From Palsa-506 sp963786975 (lineage in GTDB: Bacteria > Actinomycetota > Actinomycetes > Streptosporangiales > Streptosporangiaceae), in assembly GCA_963786975.1 (NCBI GenBank), contig CAWBBE010000010.1, positions 62,001-126,000 on the forward strand: DNA of 64,000 bases, in the 5' to 3' direction. The notes under the pieces were generated by a model. The model was not told the origin of the DNA. It was given only the letters and a program-made list of their open reading frames with translations, and did no database searches. Of this stretch, positions 1 through 8,179 are shown piece after piece. Within the stretch, counting starts at the first letter, position 1, and the number at the start of each line of letters is the position of its first letter. Position numbers and translations under genes: made by a program.

Positions 1-2
1 CC

Positions 3-203
3 CAGTGCCGGGTCGCCGACATCGACCTGGCCACGGGCCGGATCGAGGAAGGCTTCGACCGCCTGCTCGGAGCCGTCCGGCGGACCTCCGGAGACGATCG
101 TGATCGCGCCAGGGCGCACCTGGTCAGCCTGTTCGGGGTGTTCCCGCCAAGGGATCCGCGAGTCGCGAAGGCGCGGGCCAGGCTGTCCGGGCTGCTGTTC
201 TGA
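3..203 (+). CDS. C-terminal end of a YbbN/CnoX-like thioredoxin-TPR protein (5' truncated)
   Basis: The frame is open from the window edge and codes for 66 residues before TGA. Visible pieces are ATGRIEEGFDRLLG, DDRDRARAHLVSLFGVF and DPRVAKARARLSGLLF. They resemble the C-terminal tetratricopeptide part of actinobacterial YbbN/CnoX proteins, which carry an N-terminal thioredoxin fold and act as redox-linked co-chaperones in the cytoplasm. The thioredoxin domain itself lies outside the window, so the assignment rests only on the tail. The gene runs toward the convergent marR-type gene, 60 bp away. Confidence 0.65.
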   Translation, partial: QCRVADIDLATGRIEEGFDRLLGAVRRTSGDDRDRARAHLVSLFGVFPPRDPRVAKARARLSGLLF

Positions 204-263
204 GCCACCGGCCGGGCCATCCGGCGGTGGCCGCCGGCTCCGGCAGCGGCCGGCTGCCTGCGG

Positions 264-749
264 TCAGCGGCCGGCCGGGTCCGGCGGCCCGGCGCTGGCC
301 AGCCGTTCCAGCGCGGGCAGCGCGGCAGCGAGCGCGGCCAGCTGGTCGGGCGGCAGGGTCTGCAGGCTGTCCGCGAGCACGATGGTGGTTTCCTGCCGGA
401 TGCGCTCCAGCGCCGCGTGCCCGCGCGCGGTGATGGCCAGCGTGCTTGCCCGGGCGTCGCCGGGCACCGCGCACCGCTCGACGTAGCCGAGGTCCTCAAG
501 CGCGGTAACCATCCTGGTCAGGGTGGATGGCGCGATCCGCTCTGCGGCGGCCAGGTCGCCCAGCCGGAGCGGGCCGGCTGACTCGACGGTCGCCAGCGCG
601 GCGAGCTGGGTCGGGGTGAGCCCGGCCAGCTCGTGCCTGCGCAGCCGGCGCGACACCCGCGCGATCGCCACCCGCAGCCTGGTGACATCGATCAGGGGCG
701 CTTCGGCCAGCGCGGCAGCCGCCGCGTTCGTGAGGCCTTCGTCGGACAC
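264..749 (-). CDS. MarR-family transcriptional regulator
   Basis: The protein has 161 residues from a GTG start (VSDEGLTNAA), the usual MarR length. It shows the winged-helix core: LTPTQLAALATVE, the helix-turn-helix LGDLAAAERIAPSTLTRMV, then LEDLGYVERCAVPGDAR with the wing ASTLAITARGH, and a C-terminal dimerisation helix. The open frame continues upstream, but the GTG at 749 gives a normal N-terminus and leaves a 73-bp divergent gap to the YqgE gene, which probably holds both promoters. MarR proteins usually repress their own and adjacent genes in response to small ligands; no ligand can be inferred here. Confidence 0.85.
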   Translation of the reverse strand: MSDEGLTNAAAAALAEAPLIDVTRLRVAIARVSRRLRRHELAGLTPTQLAALATVESAGPLRLGDLAAAERIAPSTLTRMVTALEDLGYVERCAVPGDARASTLAITARGHAALERIRQETTIVLADSLQTLPPDQLAALAAALPALERLASAGPPDPAGR

Positions 750-822
750 ACTTGAAGGGTACGTGCTGCCGGGTGGCCCGGGGGGCTGCCTGCCGGGCGG
801 TGTCCTGTCGCATGATTGGTCC

Positions 823-1398
823 ATGGCGGATGATGCCCTCGGGGGAAGGCTGCTCGTCGCGACGCCGCTGCTCGGTGACCCGAACTTCCGGCGCACGGTG
901 ATCCTGGTCATCGAGGACGACCCGGCCGAGGGCACTCTCGGCGTGGTGCTCAACCGGCCGACCGAGGTAACGGTCGGCCAGGTCCTGGAGCCGTGGACGC
1001 CGCTGGTGACCAGCCCTCCGGTGGTGTTCGAAGGCGGCCCGGTCTCGCCGAACAGCGCGCTTGCGCTGGCCCTGGCCCGCGGCGAGGACGAGCCGCTCGG
1101 CTGGCGGTCGCTGGACGGCTCGGCGGTCATGTCCAGGGTCGGGCTGGTGGACCTGGAAGCGCCGCCCGAACTGCTGGCCGGCGGCGTCTGCGAGTTCCGG
1201 GTGTTCGCCGGCTACGCCGGCTGGGGCCCCGGCCAGCTGGCCGCGGAGATCGACGAGGGCGCCTGGTACGTGCTTCCCGGCGAGCCGGCCGATGCGTTCG
1301 CCGCGGAACCGGGCCGGCTCTGGCATGCGGTGCTGCGGCGGCAGGGCGGCGAGCTGGCCATGATGGCTACCTATCCCGACGATCCGGCGCTGAACTGA
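823..1398 (+). CDS. YqgE/AlgH family protein (DUF179)
   Basis: The protein has 191 residues. The N-terminus GGRLLVATPLLGDPNFRRTV, the middle LGVVLNRPTE and VFEGGPVSPN, and the C-terminal FAGYAGWGPGQLAAEI are the signature blocks of YqgE/AlgH. The ATG at 823 was chosen because the family begins just before GGRLLVA. Biochemical function is poorly defined across bacteria; AlgH was linked to alginate control in Pseudomonas. It is divergent from the marR-type gene and co-directional with the DUF3039 gene 140 bp downstream. Confidence 0.9.
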   Translation: MADDALGGRLLVATPLLGDPNFRRTVILVIEDDPAEGTLGVVLNRPTEVTVGQVLEPWTPLVTSPPVVFEGGPVSPNSALALALARGEDEPLGWRSLDGSAVMSRVGLVDLEAPPELLAGGVCEFRVFAGYAGWGPGQLAAEIDEGAWYVLPGEPADAFAAEPGRLWHAVLRRQGGELAMMATYPDDPALN

Positions 1399-1538
1399 GC
1401 CGCGGAGCCTGCCGCCTGACCTGCGGCACTGACCTCGCAGGACGGACCCCGCGGCGGTGCGCCGGGCCGGGCCGCCGAGGCGGCCGGCCCCGGCGGCAGA
1501 TCCTGGCCGGCCGCCGTCGCGGCGTAGACTCCCTGAAC

Positions 1539-1796
1539 GTGAGCACTGAGATCCTTCCCGATACCGATACCCGCCAGGACACGGATACCCGCCCCGGCCT
1601 CTCGCATGGCGACGGCGATCACGAGCGGTTCGCGCACTACGTGCAGAAGGACAAGATCGTCGACAGCGCCGTCGGCGGCACTCCGGTGGTCGCGCTATGC
1701 GGCAAGGTATGGGTGCCGACCAGGGATCCGAAGCGCTTCCCGGTCTGCCCTGAGTGCAAGGAGATCTATGAGTCGCTGCCCGAGGGCGACGACTGA
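1539..1796 (+). CDS. DUF3039 domain protein
   Basis: This small protein of 85 residues starts at GTG (VSTEILPDTDTR). The core HERFAHYVQKDKIVDSAVGG, then PVVALCGKVWVPTRDPKRF and VCPECKEIYESL, matches the actinobacterial DUF3039 family. One Cys after ALC and the CPEC pair, with a histidine from the HERFAHY segment, could bind zinc; this is inference. The last 31 bp overlap the 3' end of the convergent pncA gene. Function is unknown. Confidence 0.85.
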   Translation: MSTEILPDTDTRQDTDTRPGLSHGDGDHERFAHYVQKDKIVDSAVGGTPVVALCGKVWVPTRDPKRFPVCPECKEIYESLPEGDD

Positions 1797-2359
1797 TCCG
1801 GTCCGGTGACCAGCACGCCGGCCTGGCCGAGCGCGGCCAGCGCGGCCGCGGCCGTGTCCGGGTGCACCGCGGCGGTCAGCCCGGCCAGCACCCGGGTGCG
1901 CAGGCCGGCCGCGGCAGCGTCGGCGGCCGTTGCGCGGACGCAGTAGTCAGTGGCCAGGCCGGCGATGTCGACGCTGGTCACGCCGCGTGCGCGGAGCCAG
2001 TCGGCGAGCCGGGTGCCGCTGCTGTCCGTGCCCTCGAAACCGCTGTACGCGGCGGCATAGGCGCCCTTGCGGAATACCGCCTCGATCCGGCGGGTGTCCA
2101 GGCCGGGATGGAATTCCGCGCCCGGCGTGCCGGCCACGCAGTGGGCTGGCCAGCTATCCGCGAAGTCAGGCTCGGCGGCGAAATGGCCGCCGGGGTCGAC
2201 GTGGTAGTCCTGGGTCGCCGCCACGTGGGCATAGCCCGGGCCGGCTGGCCCGGCCAGGTACGCGGTGATCGCGCGGGCCGTCTCGGCACCCCCGGCGACG
2301 GCCAGCGAGCCGCCCTCGCAGAAGTCGTTCTGCACGTCGACGATCAGCAGCGCGCGCAC
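1766..2359 (-). CDS. pncA: Nicotinamidase
   Basis: This enzyme of the isochorismatase-like fold deamidates nicotinamide to nicotinate and ammonia in cytoplasmic NAD salvage. It has 197 residues from GTG at 2359. The catalytic triad is visible as Asp8 (LIVDVQNDF), Lys98 (FRKGAY) and Cys140 (ATDYCV). The metal ligands Asp51, His53 and His59 are in TQDYHVDPGGHF. The product nicotinate is the substrate of the pncB product encoded upstream on the same strand. The 3' end overlaps the convergent DUF3039 gene by 31 bp. Confidence 0.93.
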   Translation of the reverse strand: MRALLIVDVQNDFCEGGSLAVAGGAETARAITAYLAGPAGPGYAHVAATQDYHVDPGGHFAAEPDFADSWPAHCVAGTPGAEFHPGLDTRRIEAVFRKGAYAAAYSGFEGTDSSGTRLADWLRARGVTSVDIAGLATDYCVRATAADAAAAGLRTRVLAGLTAAVHPDTAAAALAALGQAGVLVTGPDQSSPSGSDS

Positions 2360-2426
2360 GTTACCGATGGTAGCCCGGCCGGCCCGGCCGCTGGCCGGCC
2401 GGGCCGCGGCGGCTGGCCGGCCGGGC

Positions 2427-2903
2427 TCAGCCGGCTGGCCCGGCGATGTCCGCGGGCTCGCCGCCGGTAATCCGGACCAGCTCGGCGAACGTGGTGGGGA
2501 AGACCGTGTGCGGATGCCCGGCCGCCGCCCAGACCACGTCATGCTGATCCAGCCAGCGGTCGACCAGGGTGCGGATCTGGCGCGGGTGACCCACCGGCGC
2601 GACGCCGCCGATCGCCTGGCCGGTGCTCGCCCGGACGAACTCCGGATCCGCCCGGCGGACCGACGAGATGCCGAGCCGCGCGGCCACCGCGGCGGTATCC
2701 ACCCGGTGTGCGCCGCTGGTCAGGATCAGCAGCGGCTCGCCGTCGGCATTGAACACCAGGCTGTTGGCGATGGCCCCGACCTCGCAGCCAAGCTGCGCGG
2801 CCGCGGCCGCCGCCGTCGGGGCCGCCGCCGGCAGCTCGGTGACCGGCCCGGGAATGTCATTCCGGGCGAGCACCGCAGCCACGTTCGCGGCACTGGGATG
2901 CAT
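2427..2903 (-). CDS. YbaK/EbsC (ProX-like) aminoacyl-tRNA deacylase family protein
   Basis: The protein has 158 residues. The YbaK/ProX fold is indicated by AAAAAAQLGCEVGAIANSLVF, the LLILTSGAHRVD strand, and GQAIGGVAPVGHP, whose GGVxPxGH motif lines the substrate pocket. Members hydrolyse mischarged Cys- or Ala-tRNA(Pro), although actinobacterial members of this size are uncharacterised. The gene starts 30 bp after the pncB stop and is probably co-transcribed with it; the nicotinate link is positional only. Confidence 0.85.
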   Translation of the reverse strand: MHPSAANVAAVLARNDIPGPVTELPAAAPTAAAAAAQLGCEVGAIANSLVFNADGEPLLILTSGAHRVDTAAVAARLGISSVRRADPEFVRASTGQAIGGVAPVGHPRQIRTLVDRWLDQHDVVWAAAGHPHTVFPTTFAELVRITGGEPADIAGPAG

Positions 2904-2933
2904 GCCAACAGGCTAGCGGCGGCGGCAACCGGA

Positions 2934-4261
2934 TTACTCGCCGTCCGGCTCGAAGATCGTCGGAATGGCCGGGTAGCCGCGGGATAGCCGCAGCGCGTGC
3001 GCGGGCAGTTCGGCCAGCGCCTGCCGATGCCTGGACCGGGCGGCCGCCAGTGGTTCCCGGCCGACGATCTCGCCGTCGCGCACCAGCAGGCGGAGCAGCG
3101 GGCGGCCGCCATCGCGGCCGGGCGGGCGCTCGCTGACGCGCTCGGCGACGGCGATGCCGCCGTCACGGTCGCGGGCGGCCCACTTGCGCCCGCCGCGGCC
3201 CGGCTTGCCGACCGAGCGCTTGGCCACCGGCCGCAGGCCGTCCGCGGCCGCGGCCCCGGGCCGGCCGCGGCGCCGGCCCGGGCCACCAGCTTGTACACCA
3301 GCGCCGCCGTCGGCACCCCGGAGCCGGTGACCAGGGATGTTCCCACCCCGTAGCCGTTCACCGGGGTGGCGGCCAGCGCGGCGATCGAGTACTCGTCCAG
3401 ATCGCCGGTCAGCACGATCCTGGTCTGCCCGGCGCCGAGCGAATCCAGCAGCGAGCGCACCTCGCGGGCGATGACCGGCAGGTCACCGCTGTCGATCCGG
3501 ACCGCGCCGAGGCCAGGCCCGGCCACGGCCACCGCGGCGCGCACCGCGTCGGCCACGTCATAGGTGTCGACCAGCAGCGTGGTACCCGCGCCGAGCGACT
3601 CGACCTGCGCGGTGAACGCCTGCCGCTCGCTGTCGTGCACCAGCGTGAACGAATGCGCGCTGGTGCCGCTGGTCGGCACCCCGTAGGCGTGGCCCGCCCG
3701 CAGGTTGGAGGTGGTGGCGAAGCCGGCGATGTAGGCGGCCCTGGCGCTGGCGACCGCGGCGAGCTCGTGGGTGCGGCGAGAGCCCATCTCGATCAGCGGC
3801 CTGCCGTCAGCCGCGGTGACCATCCGGGATGCCGCCGACGCGATCGCGCAGTCGTGGTTGAGCACCGACAGCGCCAGCGTCTCCAGCACGCATGCCTCGG
3901 CGAAGCTGCCTTCCACGACCAGGATCGGGGATCCGGGGAAGTAGCAGTCGCCCTCCGCGTATCCCCAGATACTGCCGCCGAACCGGTACGACTCCAGGTA
4001 TCGCAGCGTGGCCTCGTCGGCCACGCCACTATCCCGCAGGAAGCCGAGCTCGGCCGGCCCGAACCTGAACCGCTCGATCGCGTCGAGCAGCCGGCCGGTT
4101 CCGGCGACCACGCCGTACCTCCGGCCGCTGGGCAGGTGCCGGGCGAATACCTCGAAGACAGACCGGCGCGCGGCGGCGCCGCTGCGTAGCGCCGCCCGCA
4201 GCATGGTGAGCTCGTAGTGGTCGGTGAGCAGGCCGGTGCCCGCAGCGCTGTCTGCTGTCAC
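2934..4261 (-). CDS. pncB: Nicotinate phosphoribosyltransferase, with apparent frameshift
   Basis: The enzyme converts nicotinate and PRPP to nicotinate mononucleotide, the step after PncA. From GTG at 4261 the protein reads TADSAAGTGLLTDHYELTML, then GSRRTHE, PTSGTSAHSF, VDTYDV, AVRIDSGDL and GYGVGTSLVT, all hallmarks of the family. Near 3225-3260 the conserved frame changes: the family's VAKRSVGKPGRGG block and the end PAIPTIFEPDGE continue one frame over and stop at 2934. The 1328-bp span is one base short of a multiple of three. A one-base deletion in a GGCC/CGCGG-rich run explains it, so either the gene is broken or the sequence has an error; the second seems likelier for a salvage enzyme with an otherwise perfect sequence. 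Confidence 0.88.
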
Positions 4262-4366
4262 GGGGGAAGCCTACGGACCCGGCGGGCCGGCCAGGCCGGC
4301 GCCCGGGGTGACCGGGACGCGCGCATCCTGCAAGACTGGGACCCTGGGCAGGGAGGTGAATAGCCA

Positions 4367-4657
4367 ATGAGCCTGGCGCCCGCCGAGGTTGAGCGGTCGG
4401 AGACCAGCGAGCAGGCGATCCCGGACATGCCGTGGGTCACGATCGTCTGGAACGACCCGGTCAACCTCATGAAATACGTGACTTACGTGTTCCAGACGGT
4501 GTTCGGGTACCCGAAGCCGAAGGCGGAGAAGCTGATGCTGGACGTCCATCACAAGGGCAAGGCCGTGGTGTCCGCCGGCGCCCGCGAGGCGATGGAACGG
4601 GACGCCGAGACCTTGCATGGCTACGGCCTGTGGGCCACGGTGAGCCACGATTCGTGA
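4367..4657 (+). CDS. clpS: ATP-dependent Clp protease adaptor ClpS
   Basis: The protein has 96 residues with the ClpS core: PWVTIVWNDPVNLMKYVTYV, FGYPKPKAEKLMLDVHHKGK and a C-terminal strand ending ETLHGYGLWATV. ClpS binds the N-domain of ClpA/ClpC and delivers N-degron substrates. The ATG has a strong GGGAGG ribosome site. The stop TGA overlaps the GTG start of the DUF2017 gene (GTGA), implying translational coupling, as is usual in actinobacteria. Confidence 0.95.
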   Translation: MSLAPAEVERSETSEQAIPDMPWVTIVWNDPVNLMKYVTYVFQTVFGYPKPKAEKLMLDVHHKGKAVVSAGAREAMERDAETLHGYGLWATVSHDS

Positions 4658-5313
4658 CCGGCCGGGGCGGAGAGTGCCATGACGCCGTGCACCGGGGCCC
4701 GGCGGGCGGGGAGGACGACGCCGGCCACGCTGACCGGCCCGCGGGCCGGGAGGAAGCTGAGTTTGCGGAGGCGCAGGTGGCACGGTTCCGGGCTACCTCG
4801 GGCGGCGTGACCGCCAGGTTCGCCGCGCCGCAGGCGAGAATCGTGCGCGACCTCGTCGGCCAGATCGCGGCGCTTGTCGCCGGCGAGCAGCCGGCCGGCC
4901 AGCGGGACGAGCTGGCGGCCGAACTCGGGCTGAGCGACAGCACCGAGCTGCCGGACGACCCCGTGCTGGCCCGGCTGCTGCCGGACGGCTACGCCGGGGA
5001 TCCCGAGGCGGCCGGCGAGTTCCGCCGGTACACCGAGCAGGGACTGCGCGACGGCAAGGTCGCGGCGGCCAGGACCGTGCTGGACACGCTGCCGGCCAGG
5101 GGCGGCCGGGTGCGGCTGACCGAGGCCGACGCGCGGGCCTGGCTGCGCGCGCTGAACGATGTCAGGCTCGCCCTCGGGGTACGTCTCGGGGTTACCGACG
5201 ACTTCGATGAGCTGCCCGGCCAGATCGACCCCGGCGATCCCCGTTCTACTTATGTGTGGGTTTACCACTGGCTGGCGTACCTCCAGGAGAGCCTGGTGGA
5301 CGCGTTGTCGTGA
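4654..5313 (+). CDS. DUF2017 family protein
   Basis: The protein has 219 residues. The GTG start overlaps the clpS stop by four bases, which fixes the start. The conserved parts are the segment after ARFAAPQARIVRDLVGQIAA, the DDPVLARLLPDGY motif, and LNDVRLALGVRLGVTDDF near the C-terminus. The family sits beside clpS across actinobacteria and has no assigned function; a role connected with ClpS or with the CysO pathway is inferred only from gene order. The N-terminal 40 residues are low-complexity and poorly conserved. Confidence 0.88.
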   Translation: MTGRGGECHDAVHRGPAGGEDDAGHADRPAGREEAEFAEAQVARFRATSGGVTARFAAPQARIVRDLVGQIAALVAGEQPAGQRDELAAELGLSDSTELPDDPVLARLLPDGYAGDPEAAGEFRRYTEQGLRDGKVAAARTVLDTLPARGGRVRLTEADARAWLRALNDVRLALGVRLGVTDDFDELPGQIDPGDPRSTYVWVYHWLAYLQESLVDALS

Positions 5314-5343
5314 CCGCGGCGCCGCCGGGTTACCCTCGCAGTC

Positions 5344-5814
5344 ATGCTGACGATCAGCCAGTCGCTGCGGGCGAGGATCCTCGCGCATGCGCGGGCCGAC
5401 CACCCGGACGAGGCCTGCGGAGTGATCGCCGGGCCGGCCGGGAGTGACCTGCCCGCGCGGTTCATCCCGATGGCCAACGCGGAGCGGTCGCCGACCTTCT
5501 ACCGGTTCGACTCGATGGAGCAGCTGGGCGTATGGCGGGAGATGGACGACCGGGACGAGGAGCCGGTCGTCATCTACCACTCGCACACGGCCACCGAGGC
5601 GTACCCGTCCCGCACCGATATCGCCTACGCGAGCGAGCCGGCCGCGCACTATGTGCTGGTATCTACCCGGGAGCCCGATGCGGCCGAGTTCCGCTCGTTC
5701 CGGATCGCCGACGGGGCGGTGACCGAGGAGGAAGTCCGCGTCGTGCCGGACGCGGCGGCCGCCGGGGCAGCCGGTCCCGGACCCGGCGGGGCGGCCCGCC
5801 CGGCGGCGGAATGA
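5344..5814 (+). CDS. mec: JAMM/MPN+ metallopeptidase, Mec-like (CysO-cysteine hydrolase)
   Basis: The protein has 156 residues. The JAMM zinc site is complete: Glu23 in DEACGVIAG, His79 and His81 in IYHSHTATEAYPSRTDI, then Ser89 and Asp92. In Mycobacterium tuberculosis, Mec releases cysteine from CysO-cysteine. The next two genes code for the sulfur carrier and the sulfhydrylase of that pathway, so the function is well supported by context. The last 30 residues are Ala/Gly/Pro-rich. It could also trim the CysO C-terminus, which here extends past Gly-Gly. Confidence 0.92.
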   Translation: MLTISQSLRARILAHARADHPDEACGVIAGPAGSDLPARFIPMANAERSPTFYRFDSMEQLGVWREMDDRDEEPVVIYHSHTATEAYPSRTDIAYASEPAAHYVLVSTREPDAAEFRSFRIADGAVTEEEVRVVPDAAAAGAAGPGPGGAARPAAE

Positions 5815-5883
5815 TCCCGGCGCCTGCCCGGTTGGGACGCAAGGAAGCAGCCTGCCGCGACCGCACACCCTGGAGCGTTACCG

Positions 5884-6162
5884 ATGGCCATCGAGGTCCG
5901 CATCCCGACGATCCTGCGCAGCTACACCGGCGGGGCCAAGTCCGTCGAGGGCTCCGGCGCCACGCTCGCCGACCTGCTAACCGACCTGGAGTCGCGCCAT
6001 GGCGGCCTGCAGGAACGGCTGGTAGACGACTCCGGGCTGCGCCGTTTCGTCAACGTCTACCTGAACGACGAGGACGTGCGCTTCCTTGGCGGGCTCAGCG
6101 CGCCGGTGCGGGACGGTGACACGATCACCGTGCTGCCCGCAGTGGCCGGCGGGATGCGCTGA
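5884..6162 (+). CDS. cysO: Sulfur-carrier protein CysO (MoaD/ThiS family)
   Basis: The protein has 92 residues with a ubiquitin-like fold: AIEVRIPTILRSYTGGAKSV, the FVNVYLNDEDVRFL strand, and the end GDTITVLPAVAGG followed by Met-Arg. As a thiocarboxylate it donates sulfur to O-phosphoserine bound in CysM. The two residues after the Gly-Gly must be removed before activation; they are absent from the M. tuberculosis protein. The gene lies between mec and cysM, 18 bp ahead of cysM, in one probable transcription unit. Confidence 0.93.
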   Translation: MAIEVRIPTILRSYTGGAKSVEGSGATLADLLTDLESRHGGLQERLVDDSGLRRFVNVYLNDEDVRFLGGLSAPVRDGDTITVLPAVAGGMR

Positions 6163-6180
6163 GGGCCCAGGCGGAGCCTG

Positions 6181-7128
6181 ATGCGCTACGACTCGCTGCC
6201 CGACTCGGTCGGCGGCACCCCGCTGGTCGGCCTGCCCGCGCTGTCGCCCGGCCCGGACGTGCGGCTGTGGGCCAAGCTGGAGGAGCGCAATCCGACCGGG
6301 TCGGTGAAGGACCGGGCGGCGCTGTTCATGATCGAGGCGGCGGAGAAGGACGGGCGGCTCGCGGCCGGCGCCACCATCCTCGAGCCGACGTCGGGCAATA
6401 CCGGCATCTCGCTGGCCATGATGGCGCGGCTGCGCGGCTACCGGCTGATCTGCGTGATGCCGGAGAACACCTCGGCGGAGCGGCGGCAGCTGCTGGAGAT
6501 GTACGGCGCGTCGGTCATCTCCTCGCCGGCCGCCGGCGGGTCCAATGAGGCGGTCCGGGTCGCCCGGCGGCTGGCCGCGGAGAACCCGGACTGGGTGATG
6601 CTGTATCAGTACGGCAACGAGGCGAACGTCCGGGCGCACTACGACGGCACCGGGCCCGAGCTGCTCGCCGACCTGCCCGGGATCACGCACTTCATCGCGG
6701 GCCTCGGCACGTCCGGGACGATCATGGGGGTGGGGCGGTTCCTGCGCGAGCGGGTGCCCGGCGTGCACATCGTGGCGGCCGAGCCCCGGTACGGCGAGCT
6801 GGTCTACGGGCTGCGCAACATGGACGAGGGCTTCGTGCCCGAGCTCTACGACGAGTCGGTGCTGACCTCCAGGATCTCGGTGTCCTCGTCGGACGCCCTG
6901 CGCCGGACCCGCGAGCTGCTCGACCGGGAGGGAATCTTCGCCGGGATCTCATCCGGCTGCGCACTGCACGCCGCGCTGGCCGTGGCGGCGAAGGCGCAGG
7001 CGGCGGGGGAGCGGGCGGACATCGCGCTGATCGTCGCCGACGGAGGCTGGAAGTACCTGTCCACCGGCGCGTACACCGGCACGCTGGCGGAGGCCGAGGC
7101 CCGGCTGGAAGGGCAGCTGTGGGCCTGA
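6181..7128 (+). CDS. cysM: O-phosphoserine sulfhydrylase (cysteine synthase CysM)
   Basis: This PLP enzyme has 315 residues. The Schiff-base lysine is Lys43 in NPTGSVKDR, the substrate loop is EPTSGNTG (69-75), and the phosphate-binding loop is GLGTSGTIMG. It makes cysteine from O-phosphoserine using the CysO thiocarboxylate. Placement directly after mec and cysO supports CysM over the sulfide-dependent CysK. A GGCGGAG ribosome site precedes the ATG. Confidence 0.93.
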   Translation: MRYDSLPDSVGGTPLVGLPALSPGPDVRLWAKLEERNPTGSVKDRAALFMIEAAEKDGRLAAGATILEPTSGNTGISLAMMARLRGYRLICVMPENTSAERRQLLEMYGASVISSPAAGGSNEAVRVARRLAAENPDWVMLYQYGNEANVRAHYDGTGPELLADLPGITHFIAGLGTSGTIMGVGRFLRERVPGVHIVAAEPRYGELVYGLRNMDEGFVPELYDESVLTSRISVSSSDALRRTRELLDREGIFAGISSGCALHAALAVAAKAQAAGERADIALIVADGGWKYLSTGAYTGTLAEAEARLEGQLWA

Positions 7129-7177
7129 TGGCCGCGCGGCGCAGCTCCCGGCGGCGCGGCTCCCGGCGGTGCGGCGC

Positions 7178-8023
7178 ATGACGGTATTCGATGAGGCGAC
7201 CGCCATCCGGCAGTCCGGCGCCGGCCGCTACGAGGTCCGGGCCGACCAGCGGTTCGCGCTCGCGCCGCCCGGCGGCGGCAGCCCGCCGGCGGTCAACGGC
7301 GGCGTGCTGATGGCCACCGTGCTGCGCTGCGTGCTCGATACGTCGCCGCACCCGCACCCGGTGGCCACCAGCGCGCATTTCCTCCGCGTCCCGCAGCTGG
7401 CCCCGGCTCAGGTCGAGGTGACCTGGCTGAAAAAGGGCGGCACCGCGGCGACCGCACGGGCCAGCCTGGCCCAGCACGGCAAGCCGGCGCTCGAGCTGAC
7501 CGTCACCACCGGCCGCGTCCCGGCCGCGGCGGCCGGGCATGGGCAGGCAGCGGATCTGAGCTGGACTGGCGCGCCGCCGTCGCTGCCGCCGATCGAGGAC
7601 TGCGTCGACCTCGGGCCGTGGCCGGGGGCGGCCGGGCCGGACGGGCCCGCCGGCTACGCCGGGCAGGTGCAGATGCTTCTCGACCCGGCCACTACCGGGT
7701 GGCGGCATGGCCAGGCCGGTACCCCGGAGATGCGCGGGTACTTCCGGCTGCGCGAGGACCGGGACCCGGATGCCTACCTGCTCGCGCTCGCGGTGGACGG
7801 CATGCCGCCGGTGGTATTCGGCCTCGGCGCGTCCGGCTGGGCGCCGACCGTGGAGCTGACCTGGCACATGCGCGCGGTGCCGGCCCCGGGGGTGCTCAAG
7901 GTGGCGGCCCGCGGCCGGCACGTCGGCGGCGGCTGGTTCGACGAGGAGGCCGAGGTCTGGGACGCGGCCGGGCGGCTGGTCGCGCAGAGCCGCCAGATCG
8001 CCCGGGTCGGCCGCGGCCGGTGA
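7178..8023 (+). CDS. Thioesterase-like (double hot-dog) acyl-CoA hydrolase family protein
   Basis: The protein has 281 residues from ATG at 7178; a GTG at 7169 is a possible alternative. It shows two hot-dog halves: the first with AVNGGVLMATVLRCVLD and HPVATSAHFLRVPQLAPAQVEV, the second with PTVELTWHMRAVPAPGVLKV and GGWFDEEAEVWDAAGRLVAQS. The last segment is typical of TesB/FadM-type thioesterase-like proteins that cleave acyl-CoA. The substrate is unknown. It lies 49 bp after cysM, so may share its transcript. Confidence 0.82.
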   Translation: MTVFDEATAIRQSGAGRYEVRADQRFALAPPGGGSPPAVNGGVLMATVLRCVLDTSPHPHPVATSAHFLRVPQLAPAQVEVTWLKKGGTAATARASLAQHGKPALELTVTTGRVPAAAAGHGQAADLSWTGAPPSLPPIEDCVDLGPWPGAAGPDGPAGYAGQVQMLLDPATTGWRHGQAGTPEMRGYFRLREDRDPDAYLLALAVDGMPPVVFGLGASGWAPTVELTWHMRAVPAPGVLKVAARGRHVGGGWFDEEAEVWDAAGRLVAQSRQIARVGRGR

Positions 8024-8179
8024 CGACGGGCGGGCAGGCCGGACGGGCCGGCCCGGCCCGGCCGCGGCAGGCTCAGCGGACGCTGGATAATGACGCGTTC
8101 CCGGCCGCTTCGGTCGCCGGGCGGAAAGAGCGGCGGTGCCAGGCTGACCGCCGGGGCGGGGCGCTTAGCATGGATGTCC

